From Oscillibacter valericigenes (GTDB taxonomy: Bacteria > Bacillota > Clostridia > Oscillospirales > Oscillospiraceae): 64,000 bases of DNA. Under the pieces are notes generated by a model. It had not been told where the DNA came from. It searched no databases and saw only the letters and a program-made list of their open reading frames with translations. This document shows, piece after piece, positions 1-5,990 of this stretch (its first letter is position 1; the number at the start of each line of letters is the position of its first letter). The stretch lies in contig NZ_JAFBIQ010000005.1 of assembly GCF_021531315.1 (NCBI RefSeq), forward strand, positions 1 through 64,000, in the 5' to 3' direction. Position numbers and translations under genes: made by a program.

Positions 1-511
1 CAAGCTGCTCCGGCTCAAAAAGGGCGTCTTTTTGAACAAGTCCACTGCGCACGGTGAAGTCGCGTTTGGCGGCTTCGTAGTCCTGCTGAAAATAATGCCC
101 GAGATGGACGCCCTCTCGGTCGAAGTCCCACTCCCAAGTCACAAACTGGACACCCCGCTCGGTGGGATGGCCCGCCAGCACCGCGTCACCGAAGTCCGCG
201 AGGATACGGTAGTCGCCATCCAGTCCGCTGGCTTTGAGCCGCGGCGCAGTTTCCAGAATCGCCATGTATTCCGAAGTCATTTTAGCGGTGTCGATCACCG
301 TCTGCAAAGCGTCCTGCGTCCGAATATTGTCCACGTTCTCTTGCCGGTACAACACGCTGCCCTTGCCGGATACGCGGCAGAGGCGCCCTTTTTCCCAGCA
401 GACGGGCAGGTGGTGATCCTCGATGGGCTCTACCGTGAAACCGTTCTGCCGCAGCCGAATGGCGGTTTCTTCAAGGAAACGAAGCTGCGTGGTTCCGTTC
501 TGATCGTTCAT
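1..511 (-). CDS. Hypothetical protein, probably mobile-element borne (3' end outside window)
   Basis: Reading leftward from an ATG at 511, preceded by a strong GAGGAGG ribosome site, an open frame of 170 codons runs off the window edge. The protein begins MNDQNGTTQLRF and is soluble, with no signal peptide or membrane segment. It resembles, from memory only, a family of small proteins on Clostridia integrative conjugative elements; no catalytic motif is visible. A tRNA-like T-arm to its right and the lack of housekeeping neighbours agree with the edge of an integrated element. A long opposite-strand frame over the same DNA is an antisense shadow. The coding call is fairly secure, the function is not. 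Confidence 0.6.
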   Translation of the reverse strand, partial: MNDQNGTTQLRFLEETAIRLRQNGFTVEPIEDHHLPVCWEKGRLCRVSGKGSVLYRQENVDNIRTQDALQTVIDTAKMTSEYMAILETAPRLKASGLDGDYRILADFGDAVLAGHPTERGVQFVTWEWDFDREGVHLGHYFQQDYEAAKRDFTVRSGLVQKDALFEPEQL

Positions 512-533
512 TGTGAAGTCCTCCTCGTAAGCA

Positions 534-572
534 AAAAAATAGGCCGGAGCATCCTAAAAATGCTCCGGCCGG
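534..572 (-). terminator. Hairpin with U-tract just upstream of the partial CDS
   Basis: Perfect 11-bp inverted repeat (542-552 with 560-570, arm GGCCGGAGCAT). On the minus strand it is followed by TATTTTTTT. It lies between the tRNA operon and the ribosome site of the partial CDS, so it is either a terminator insulating that gene or a leader attenuator. Confidence 0.7.
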
Positions 573-686
573 TTGACGGATTAAGTTGTGAAATGAAAAA
601 GGGCGCCTATTTGATGGCTTCGACGAAACCAACAAACAGACGCCTGAAAGATCGTATGAAATTTTGAGGAAAGAACGCTCTAATTT

Positions 687-711
687 GCGCCCGCAAAAAG
701 GGCGCTTCTTT
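687..711 (+). terminator. Small rho-independent terminator-like hairpin
   Basis: GCGCCC and GGGCGC arms around GCAAAAA, followed on the plus strand by TTCTTT. No plus-strand gene is recognised immediately upstream, so its role is unclear; it may terminate a transcript internal to the mobile element. Confidence 0.4.
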
Positions 712-733
712 GAATTCTGCCCTTGAAATCGCA

Positions 734-763
734 AAAGGGGGAGTTCGAATCTCCCCAGTTACC
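734..763 (+). other. tRNA T-arm-like fragment, candidate attachment site
   Basis: GGGAG-TTCGAAT-CTCCC forms a canonical T-stem and T-loop, followed by CAGTTACCA. No matching acceptor, D or anticodon arm lies upstream, so this is only the 3' portion of a tRNA-like sequence. Elements integrating into tRNA 3' ends leave such copies at the far boundary. The intact tRNA would lie left of the window. The acceptor length does not fit a standard CCA-encoding tRNA perfectly, so this stays tentative. Confidence 0.35.
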
Positions 764-807
764 AAAATAACGCGAAAATATCTTTTTTCAGAGTGCGGAA
801 TTTGAAA

Positions 808-876
808 GAAAAAAAGGTGGCAACCCTTTGGTATTCTAAGCGTTTCGCTTAAAATATCCGAATTGCTGCCACCTTA
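808..876 (-). terminator. Terminator of the tRNA-Cys/Gly transcript
   Basis: On the minus strand, directly after tRNA-Cys, AAGGTGGC pairs with GCCACCTT around an inner hairpin (AAGCG/CGCTT) and is followed by TTTTTTTC. The position and U-tract make this the end of the tRNA operon. Confidence 0.75.
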
Positions 877-951
877 TGGAGGTGACACCCAGATTTGAAC
901 TGGGGAATGAGGGTTTTGCAGACCCTTGCCTTACCACTTGGCTATGTCACC
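877..951 (-). tRNA. tRNA-Cys (GCA)
   Basis: The complement folds as a 75-nt tRNA beginning GGTGACATAG and ending CACCTCCA, so the CCA end is encoded. The acceptor arms GGTGACA/TGTCACC pair, the T-loop is TTCAAAT, and the anticodon loop CTGCAAA carries GCA. It is the second gene of a two-tRNA transcript led by tRNA-Gly. Confidence 0.95.
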
Positions 952-956
952 GGATG

Positions 957-986
957 GAAAAAGGAGCAAATGCATTGCTCCTTTTC
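957..986 (-). terminator. Hairpin between tRNA-Gly and tRNA-Cys
   Basis: AAAAGGAGCAA and TTGCTCCTTTT flank a short loop, with T-runs on both strands. On the minus strand it falls between the two tRNAs. It may be a partial terminator or a processing hairpin within the tRNA transcript. Confidence 0.5.
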
Positions 987-992
987 TTTTTT

Positions 993-1068
993 TGGAGCGG
1001 GCGACGAGGCTCGAACTCGCTACCTCCACCTTGGCAAGGTGGCGCTCTACCAGATGAGCTACGCCCGC
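993..1068 (-). tRNA. tRNA-Gly (GCC)
   Basis: The complement is a 76-nt tRNA starting GCGGGCGTAG and ending CCCGCTCCA. Acceptor arms GCGGGCG/CGCCCGC pair, the T-loop is TTCGAGC, and the anticodon loop TTGCCAA carries GCC. It is the first gene after a strong minus-strand promoter. Confidence 0.95.
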
Positions 1069-1080
1069 GGAACATTGAGA

Positions 1081-1109
1081 ATAATAGCAGATATATGCTC
1101 GTTTGTCAA
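1081..1109 (-). promoter_or_regulatory. Promoter of the tRNA-Gly/tRNA-Cys transcript
   Basis: On the minus strand a consensus TTGACA (1104-1109) and TATTAT (1081-1086) are separated by exactly 17 bp and sit about a dozen bases before tRNA-Gly, as expected for a strong sigma-A tRNA promoter. Confidence 0.9.
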
Positions 1110-1176
1110 GCTGTAATTTTCATTTTCCACTGATTTTGGCATCCTTTTTTTCTTTGAAAATCAGCGCTTTTTCGTC

Positions 1177-1210
1177 AAAAGGGAGCGTCCCATGAGGACG
1201 CTCCCTTTTA
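1177..1210. terminator. Bidirectional terminator after the M23 peptidase gene
   Basis: Perfect GGGAGCGTCC/GGACGCTCCC hairpin with a 5-nt loop, bounded by TTTT on the plus side and by TTTTGACG on the minus side. It lies 6 bp past the stop of the minus-strand peptidase gene. Confidence 0.85.
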
Positions 1211-1215
1211 CAGGA

Positions 1216-2895
1216 TCAGGAAAGATAGTTCAGCGGGTTATAATAGGTGCCGTTATACATGACGCCGAAGTGGCAGTGGACGCCGCTGGCGACGCCGCTG
1301 CGGCCTGCCTTGGCGATCTGCTGGCCCTTGTAGACCGTCTGTCCCGCGGAGACGAGCAGAGAGGCGTTATGCTCATAGTAGGTCTTAAAGCCGTTCTGAT
1401 GGTCAATAATGACCACATAGCCCATCGCACCCTTATAGCCGGAATAGCTCACCACGCCGCCGTCCGCCGCATAGATCGGCGTGCCGTAGGACACGGAAAT
1501 GTCGATGCCCTTGTGGTTGGTGGACGCGCCTCGGATGCCGGTGTTTCGGTAGCCGAAGTAAGAGGTGATGCGGCCGCTCGTCGGCCAGCGGAAGCTGCCC
1601 GTGGGATACCAGCTCGGGCGCTCCTTGGTGCCCTGCGCGCGCCGCTCGGTGACCGGCTCGGTAAGCGTCACGCTCGAGAGGACGGTACGCTCGGTCTCCT
1701 CGCCGTTGATATAGGTGACATCGGCCACGACATCCGCCGAGCCGTAGGAGCCCTTGGAGAGCACCTTGTAGTCGCCCTTATACATGCTTGCATCGTCGGT
1801 GTAGGTGATGTCGTACTGAAGGTCCTCCACATAGTTCTGCCGCTCGGTGACCACAACGGTCAGATACGGCACGGCGTTGGAGAGCGTCAGCTCATCGCCG
1901 ATCTGCAGGCGGTTGATGTCAAAGTCCGGGTTGATGGCCAGCAGCTCCTTGCTGGTCATACCATGGCTGTTGGCGATGGCGCTCCAAGTGTCGCCCTTGA
2001 CGACCGTGTAGGTCACCTCACCGGACTTGGTGGAGTTGAGGATCTCAGCGATCTGGCCGAGGTTGACGATGCTCTCGGTAGGGACATAGCCCTTGGCGAT
2101 ACGGACATCCTCCACAAAATCGACCGTCAGCGTATCCTCGGAGATATAGCTCTCCTTGAGCTGGTCGAGCAGGCCCTCAAGTGCGCCCTCATACTGCGTC
2201 GAGCCGATGAGCGTATCGTCGATATACAGGGAGTAGCCGCGCGTGACAAGGCCGACCTCGTCGGTCAGTTCCTCCTCCAGCTCCTCGCGGTCCACGACCT
2301 CACTGCGTGCGACCAGGGCGCTCGTATACTGGATGGAGCTATCTGAGAAGGTGAATTTCTTGCCCAGCGTTTCGCTGGTGATGTCGGCAATGCTCGCCGC
2401 GACATGCTTTGCCTCACGCAGGCTCTCAACGGTGTCGAGCGCCTTGCCGTTGTAGATCACCGTCGTGCCGATGGTGTAGCGGGAGAGAAGGACCGCCACC
2501 GCCGCGATGGCCAGCGCGCCGCCGACGAACACGAGCGAATGATACTTTCTCGCGCGCCAGCGGATCACGCGCTGCCCGCCTGTGCGGCGGATAAAATGCC
2601 GACGCGCAAGGCGCAGCCTCTCGCGTCCCATCGTGCCCCAGTAGGACAGCATACCGCACAGCATAAGAAGCAGCTGCCCCGCCAGATTGCCCGATTCAGG
2701 GAAGCTGCGTGCGCGGGACTCATGCACCACCTGACGCACACGGTCGTGCGTATGACGCAGGCGCTCTCTGAGCGGTTTGGCAGTGCGAGCCTCGTTTGCC
2801 GCGGCTTTGCGCGGCTTTTCCGCGCGTTCGGCGCGCTTGGTACGCGCGCCGAAGCCGTTTCGATTCAGTTGTCTTTTCCCTTTGCACTGTTCCAT
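1216..2895 (-). CDS. Membrane-anchored LysM/G5/M23 peptidase (cell-wall endopeptidase)
   Basis: Protein of 559 residues likely to cleave peptide cross-links in peptidoglycan at the cell surface. A basic cytoplasmic N-terminus is followed by a membrane segment around residues 120-140 (LVFVGGALAIAAVAVLL), a LysM domain (VVKGDTWSAIA) near 310-360, a G5-type domain, and a C-terminal M23/LytM domain with the zinc motifs HKGIDI and HCHF. The ATG at 2895 was chosen because GGAG precedes it and the longer reading frame upstream is low-complexity and crosses the promoter. It is monocistronic, ending at a strong terminator, and divergent from pta. The fold is certain; the exact bond cleaved is not. Confidence 0.93.
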   Translation of the reverse strand: MEQCKGKRQLNRNGFGARTKRAERAEKPRKAAANEARTAKPLRERLRHTHDRVRQVVHESRARSFPESGNLAGQLLLMLCGMLSYWGTMGRERLRLARRHFIRRTGGQRVIRWRARKYHSLVFVGGALAIAAVAVLLSRYTIGTTVIYNGKALDTVESLREAKHVAASIADITSETLGKKFTFSDSSIQYTSALVARSEVVDREELEEELTDEVGLVTRGYSLYIDDTLIGSTQYEGALEGLLDQLKESYISEDTLTVDFVEDVRIAKGYVPTESIVNLGQIAEILNSTKSGEVTYTVVKGDTWSAIANSHGMTSKELLAINPDFDINRLQIGDELTLSNAVPYLTVVVTERQNYVEDLQYDITYTDDASMYKGDYKVLSKGSYGSADVVADVTYINGEETERTVLSSVTLTEPVTERRAQGTKERPSWYPTGSFRWPTSGRITSYFGYRNTGIRGASTNHKGIDISVSYGTPIYAADGGVVSYSGYKGAMGYVVIIDHQNGFKTYYEHNASLLVSAGQTVYKGQQIAKAGRSGVASGVHCHFGVMYNGTYYNPLNYLS

Positions 2896-2928
2896 GTTCA
2901 CTCCGCAAATAACAAACCATTCAAAATG

Positions 2929-2978
2929 GTTACAATTTGTAACAAATGTAATATACCCTCTTTTCTCCGCCGCGTCAA
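2929..2978 (-). promoter_or_regulatory. Promoter of the M23 peptidase gene with a palindrome downstream of the -10
   Basis: TTGACG (2973-2978) and TATATT (2950-2955) are spaced 17 bp on the minus strand. Just downstream of the -10 is a 15-bp palindrome, GTTACAATTTGTAAC (2929-2943), and then ACCATT/AATGGT (2916-2930). The palindrome also reads as TGTTAC and TGTAAC half-sites, reminiscent of, but not correctly spaced for, WalR boxes that control wall hydrolases. Confidence 0.75.
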
Positions 2979-3141
2979 GCCCCGACTTTTCCGCAGCGCG
3001 GCTCACGGGACGCGCGGTGGGGCGCGCCGGCCTACATTTGGCCGTTTTTGTGCAATTTCGGCACAACATCTGCGAAATTTCGCCCCTTTTTGGGCATTTC
3101 AAAAAATCATATAAAAATTGTAAATTTTTTATGATTTGGTG

Positions 3142-3170
3142 TTGAGACGCGAAAAAAACAGGTGTATACT
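3142..3170 (+). promoter_or_regulatory. Promoter of pta
   Basis: TTGAGA (3142-3147) and TATACT (3165-3170) with a 17-bp spacer, about 55 bp before the pta start codon. Confidence 0.85.
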
Positions 3171-3225
3171 GTTATCCGTTAATTCTTGCCGCCCCCCTGC
3201 GGCAGCAAAATTTGGAGGAATCTCT

Positions 3226-4200
3226 ATGTTTGCTCAATTGATCGCGACCCTGAAAAAGAATCCCAAAACCATTGTTTTTACCGAGGGCACCGACCCGCGT
3301 ATCCTTGAGGCGAGCGCGCGTCTGCTCTCCAGCAGCTTTCTCAAGCCGCTGCTCATCGGCAACCCCGACGAGCTGGCCGCGGCTGCGGAGGAAGTCGGCT
3401 TCAACATCCGCGGCGCGGAGATCGCCGATCCCGAAAACTATCCCGAAATGGACGCGATGGTCGAAAAAATGGTCGAGCTGCGCAAGGGCAAGATGACGCC
3501 CGAGCAGTGCCGTGAGGCCCTCAAAAAGGGCAACTACTTCGGCACCATGCTCGTCAAGATGGGCAAGGCCGACTGCCTGCTCGGCGGCGCGACCTACTCC
3601 ACAGCCGACACCGTGCGCCCCGCGCTCCAGCTCATCAAGACCCGTCCCGGCAGCAACATCGTCTCCTCCTGCTTCATTCTGGTTCGCCCCGCCGCATCCG
3701 GCGAGAACGAGGTGCTTGCCATGGCCGACTGCGCCATCAACATCAAGCCCACCGAGGACGAGCTGGTCGAGATCTGCGGAGCGACTGTTGAGTGCGCGAA
3801 GGTGTTCGGCGTCGACCCCAAGGTCGCTTTCCTGAGCTATTCCACCCTCGGCAGCGGCAAGGGCGAGGATGTGGACAAGATGCGCAACGCCTGCGAGAAG
3901 GCGAAGGCGCTCATGCCCGACACCCCCATCGGCGGCGAGTTCCAGTTCGACGCGGCCGTCTCCCCCGTCGTCGCCAAGACCAAGCACATCACCGACGCCG
4001 TCGGCGGCCACGCCAACACCTTCATCTTCCCCGACATCAACGCCGGCAACATCGGCTACAAGATCGCCCAGCGTCTCGGCAGCTTTGAGGCCTACGGCCC
4101 CATTCTGCTCGGCCTGAACGCCCCCATCAACGACCTCTCCCGCGGCTGCAACGCACAGGAAGTCTATTCGATGGCCATCATTACCGCCGCGCTGGCGTAA
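3226..4200 (+). CDS. pta: Phosphate acetyltransferase (phosphotransacetylase)
   Basis: Interconverts acetyl-CoA plus phosphate with acetyl phosphate plus CoA, the step before acetate kinase in fermentative ATP formation. The 324-residue protein has the usual length of the single-domain class and shows family signatures such as TEGTDPRIL near the N-terminus, LLGGATYSTADTVRPALQ in the middle and FPDINAGNIGYKIAQR near the C-terminus. The ATG at 3226 has a perfect GGAGG eight bases upstream; the longer open frame is rejected because it crosses the promoter. No ackA is adjacent. The gene stands alone with its own promoter and a strong terminator, and a diverged copy of its last codons lies 105 bp downstream. 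Confidence 0.95.
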   Translation: MFAQLIATLKKNPKTIVFTEGTDPRILEASARLLSSSFLKPLLIGNPDELAAAAEEVGFNIRGAEIADPENYPEMDAMVEKMVELRKGKMTPEQCREALKKGNYFGTMLVKMGKADCLLGGATYSTADTVRPALQLIKTRPGSNIVSSCFILVRPAASGENEVLAMADCAINIKPTEDELVEICGATVECAKVFGVDPKVAFLSYSTLGSGKGEDVDKMRNACEKAKALMPDTPIGGEFQFDAAVSPVVAKTKHITDAVGGHANTFIFPDINAGNIGYKIAQRLGSFEAYGPILLGLNAPINDLSRGCNAQEVYSMAIITAALA

Positions 4201-4305
4201 GTCTTCCGAGCCATCGGATAGACCTCCCCCGCCGAACGGCGGGGCGGCGCGGCAGCGCCGTTAATTCAATCGGGCGGCGGCAGCCAAGGCGCAGCCTTGT
4301 ACCAC

Positions 4306-4342
4306 TATTCGATGACCATGATCACTGCCGCTCTGGCGTAAG
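4306..4342 (+). pseudogene. Relic of a second pta C-terminus
   Basis: The 37 bases here match the last 37 bases around the pta stop codon (4165-4201) at 32 positions. Read in the same frame they give YSMTMITAALA-stop against YSMAIITAALA-stop in pta; three of the five differences are synonymous. No upstream pta-like reading frame survives. It looks like the tail of a diverged paralogue or of a recombined allele. Confidence 0.65.
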
Positions 4343-4362
4343 CGGAGACACGCCGAACAGCA

Positions 4363-4397
4363 AAGAGGAGCACCGCAAAAGGGTGCTCCTCTTTTTT
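4363..4397 (+). terminator. Terminator downstream of pta
   Basis: AAGAGGAGCACC pairs with GGGTGCTCCTCTT around GCAAAA and is followed by TTTTAC. It lies beyond the pta relic, between convergent genes. Confidence 0.85.
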
Positions 4398-4412
4398 ACG
4401 GGACGAAGGCGG

Positions 4413-4916
4413 TCAGCTCAAGACAGCCTTTCTGAGCCGCTCCAGATCCTCCGCGTCGGGGTGCGGCAGGGCGCGGTCAAAATTTTCGATCAATGCCTCA
4501 AGGTTGGTCGGATGCTCCGGCTGCTCCTTCATCTTGAGATAGCGTTCTCTCACGGTCTGCGGCATCCTGCCCTGACACATGTAGGTCCCGACCACGGTAT
4601 TGCTTGCGTCGATGGACTGCCGCACACGCCCGAGGATTCCTTGGAAATATGCCTCGCTGCCGCCGAAGCCCGCCGTTCCGAAGAGAAATATCCTTTTATT
4701 CTTTAGCTTTCCGAGCAGCTCCAGCGTGGTTTTATCCGCGTTTCCCCGATCTGTCCAAAAGCCGATATAAAGAAGCTCCGAGACAGGCTCCGCCGCCCCG
4801 CTCTCGCCGAAGTAATCACAGTCCTCCTCCGGCAGGGTCTCGCGGATTGCGTCGGCGAGCTTCTTCGTGTTGCCCGTTACGCTGCTGAAAAGGATCGAAT
4901 AGTTCTCCCGCTTCAT
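4413..4916 (-). CDS. Flavodoxin-family protein
   Basis: A 167-residue flavodoxin-like electron carrier that should bind FMN. The N-terminal phosphate-binding loop SSVTGNTKKLA (about residues 11-21) is intact, followed by alternating beta strands and the segments FGTAGFGGS and CQGRMP that line the flavin site in related proteins. The ATG at 4916 gives a normal flavodoxin length; upstream codons are a frame shadow. It starts 17 bp after the 7-TM membrane gene and shares its promoter. The pairing hints that it passes electrons to a membrane or neighbouring reductase. It resembles, from memory, the flavodoxin partners of bilirubin reductases, but no such reductase is in the window. Confidence 0.85.
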   Translation of the reverse strand: MKRENYSILFSSVTGNTKKLADAIRETLPEEDCDYFGESGAAEPVSELLYIGFWTDRGNADKTTLELLGKLKNKRIFLFGTAGFGGSEAYFQGILGRVRQSIDASNTVVGTYMCQGRMPQTVRERYLKMKEQPEHPTNLEALIENFDRALPHPDAEDLERLRKAVLS

Positions 4917-4933
4917 ACCATCGCCTCTTTCCC

Positions 4934-5623
4934 TCAGGCCGCGCGGAAGAGCAGCTGCAGACCCATGATAATGATCCAAACATAGGCGCAGGTCTTCGGG
5001 ATCATCAGCAATCCGACCTTCGGCATCTTCTTGCTCAGCAGCGTCACCGGCAGATAGCAGCCGAAGGAGATGAGGATGGCCGCTGCCATTCTCGTCATGT
5101 GATAGCCGTAGGTGTTGCCGGAAAGCGCGTACAGGATGATGACGCCGATCCCCGTCACGGCAAAAACCACATTTCTGAGCAAGGACAGCTTCGGGTTGCC
5201 CTCCTCGCTGCACCAGTTGTTATGCGGCAAAAGGCAGATCACGATGCGGGCAATGGCGGAGGCCCAGATGACGGCCTCCAAGGCGGCGGGCGACTCCATC
5301 TCATAGAAGGTGAGCTTCCAGATATAGAGCAGCAGGATATAGAATACCGTCATGGTGATAGAGGACACCTGAAGGCCGATGCCGAGCTGTCTCTCGATCT
5401 TCTCGCTGCTGCCCTTGAACGCACGGATCACGCGGGGGACGAGGTGAAATGCGTCGCCGCCGCAAAGGGTCAAGGTCAAAATGCCGTACAGGACAAACAG
5501 GGCGCTGCCCTTTGCCAGCGCGAGGAAGACGATCCCCGCGATGAGGTCAAAGGTCAGATAGCAAATGTCAAATACCGCCTCCATCAAATCCGGTACGCGG
5601 GGTTTGCAGGTGTTTTCTGCCAT
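4934..5623 (-). CDS. Seven-transmembrane protein of unknown function
   Basis: A 229-residue integral membrane protein with about seven hydrophobic helices, for example IAGIVFLALAKGSALFVLYG, MTVFYILLLYIWKLTFY and VVFAVTGIGVIILYALSG. I do not recognise the family. The ATG at 5623 is preferred over one 36 bases upstream because AAAAAGGAG lies the right distance before it. It is the first gene of a two-gene operon with the flavodoxin and is driven by a consensus promoter whose -35 box overlaps the stop codon of the upstream VanZ-like gene. A redox-linked or sensory membrane role is only a guess. Confidence 0.8.
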   Translation of the reverse strand: MAENTCKPRVPDLMEAVFDICYLTFDLIAGIVFLALAKGSALFVLYGILTLTLCGGDAFHLVPRVIRAFKGSSEKIERQLGIGLQVSSITMTVFYILLLYIWKLTFYEMESPAALEAVIWASAIARIVICLLPHNNWCSEEGNPKLSLLRNVVFAVTGIGVIILYALSGNTYGYHMTRMAAAILISFGCYLPVTLLSKKMPKVGLLMIPKTCAYVWIIIMGLQLLFRAA

Positions 5624-5666
5624 GGTGCTGTGGTCTCCTTTTTGATCGTTTTCTGTCACAAATGTG

Positions 5667-5694
5667 ATCGGCTCCGCAGCTTTCGGAGCCGATC
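5667..5694 (-). other. Leader hairpin before the 7-TM/flavodoxin operon
   Basis: GATCGGCTCCG and CGGAGCCGATC form a perfect 11-bp stem in the 5' leader, between the promoter and the ribosome site. There is no U-tract on either side, so a structured leader or RNA-stability element fits better than a terminator. Confidence 0.5.
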
Positions 5695-5713
5695 GTCTGT
5701 TATTGAATTATTT

Positions 5714-5742
5714 ATTTTACCACTTACAATTTTTTCTGTCAA
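5714..5742 (-). promoter_or_regulatory. Promoter of the 7-TM/flavodoxin operon
   Basis: TTGACA (5737-5742) and TAAAAT (5714-5719) are 17 bp apart on the minus strand. The -35 hexamer contains the TGA stop of the upstream VanZ-like gene. Confidence 0.85.
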
Positions 5743-5915
5743 GCCGCGCTCCTCCGCTTGCCGTTTTTTACGGCAAAGCCGATGAAGAAACCGAGCACGA
5801 TGCCAATAAAGTTGCAGATCAGATCGTCCACATCAAAGCTCCTGCCGAATATCGTTTGCAGCAGCTCTGCAATGAGCGGAATGACGGCGGCCGCCGCAAA
5901 TTTGTCCCATTCCAT
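5739..5915 (-). CDS. Short VanZ-like membrane protein
   Basis: A 58-residue protein starting MEWDKFAAAAVIPL and containing AELLQTIFGRSFDVDDLICN followed by a hydrophobic helix GIVLGFFIGF. This is the hallmark of the C-terminal half of VanZ-family proteins, in which a conserved GRxFDxDD segment precedes the last helix. The normal family is 130-200 residues, so this is either a shortened gene or the surviving tail of one. It has its own start with AGAAGG before it and a 17-bp-spaced promoter, which argues that it is expressed rather than a mere relic. Its stop codon is embedded in the next promoter. Confidence 0.65.
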   Translation of the reverse strand: MEWDKFAAAAVIPLIAELLQTIFGRSFDVDDLICNFIGIVLGFFIGFAVKNGKRRSAA

Positions 5916-5924
5916 CCTTCTCTT

Positions 5925-5976
5925 ACTTTACCATATTTCCATGCAAAGCACAAGCTCCCGACCATCGGTCGGGAGC
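5925..5976 (-). promoter_or_regulatory. Composite terminator-promoter ahead of the VanZ-like gene
   Basis: Hairpin GCTCCCGACC/GGTCGGGAGC (5954-5976) sits just past the GGDEF gene. Its minus-strand 3' arm runs into TTGTGC (5948-5953), which is 17 bp from TAAAGT (5925-5930). The hairpin can also terminate plus-strand transcription through TTTCTTTTTTT. Confidence 0.6.
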
Positions 5977-5990
5977 TTTCTTTTTTTGTA

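Noticed and set aside
32-667. 211-codon plus-strand frame at the window start
   Set aside because: The minus-strand frame from 511 has a strong ribosome site and more natural composition; the plus frame runs through a terminator hairpin.
600-770. Possible tmRNA (TTCGACGA segment plus T-arm-like end)
   Set aside because: Only about 150 bases separate the two parts, no tag reading frame or matching acceptor stem is present, so only the T-arm was kept as a candidate attachment site.
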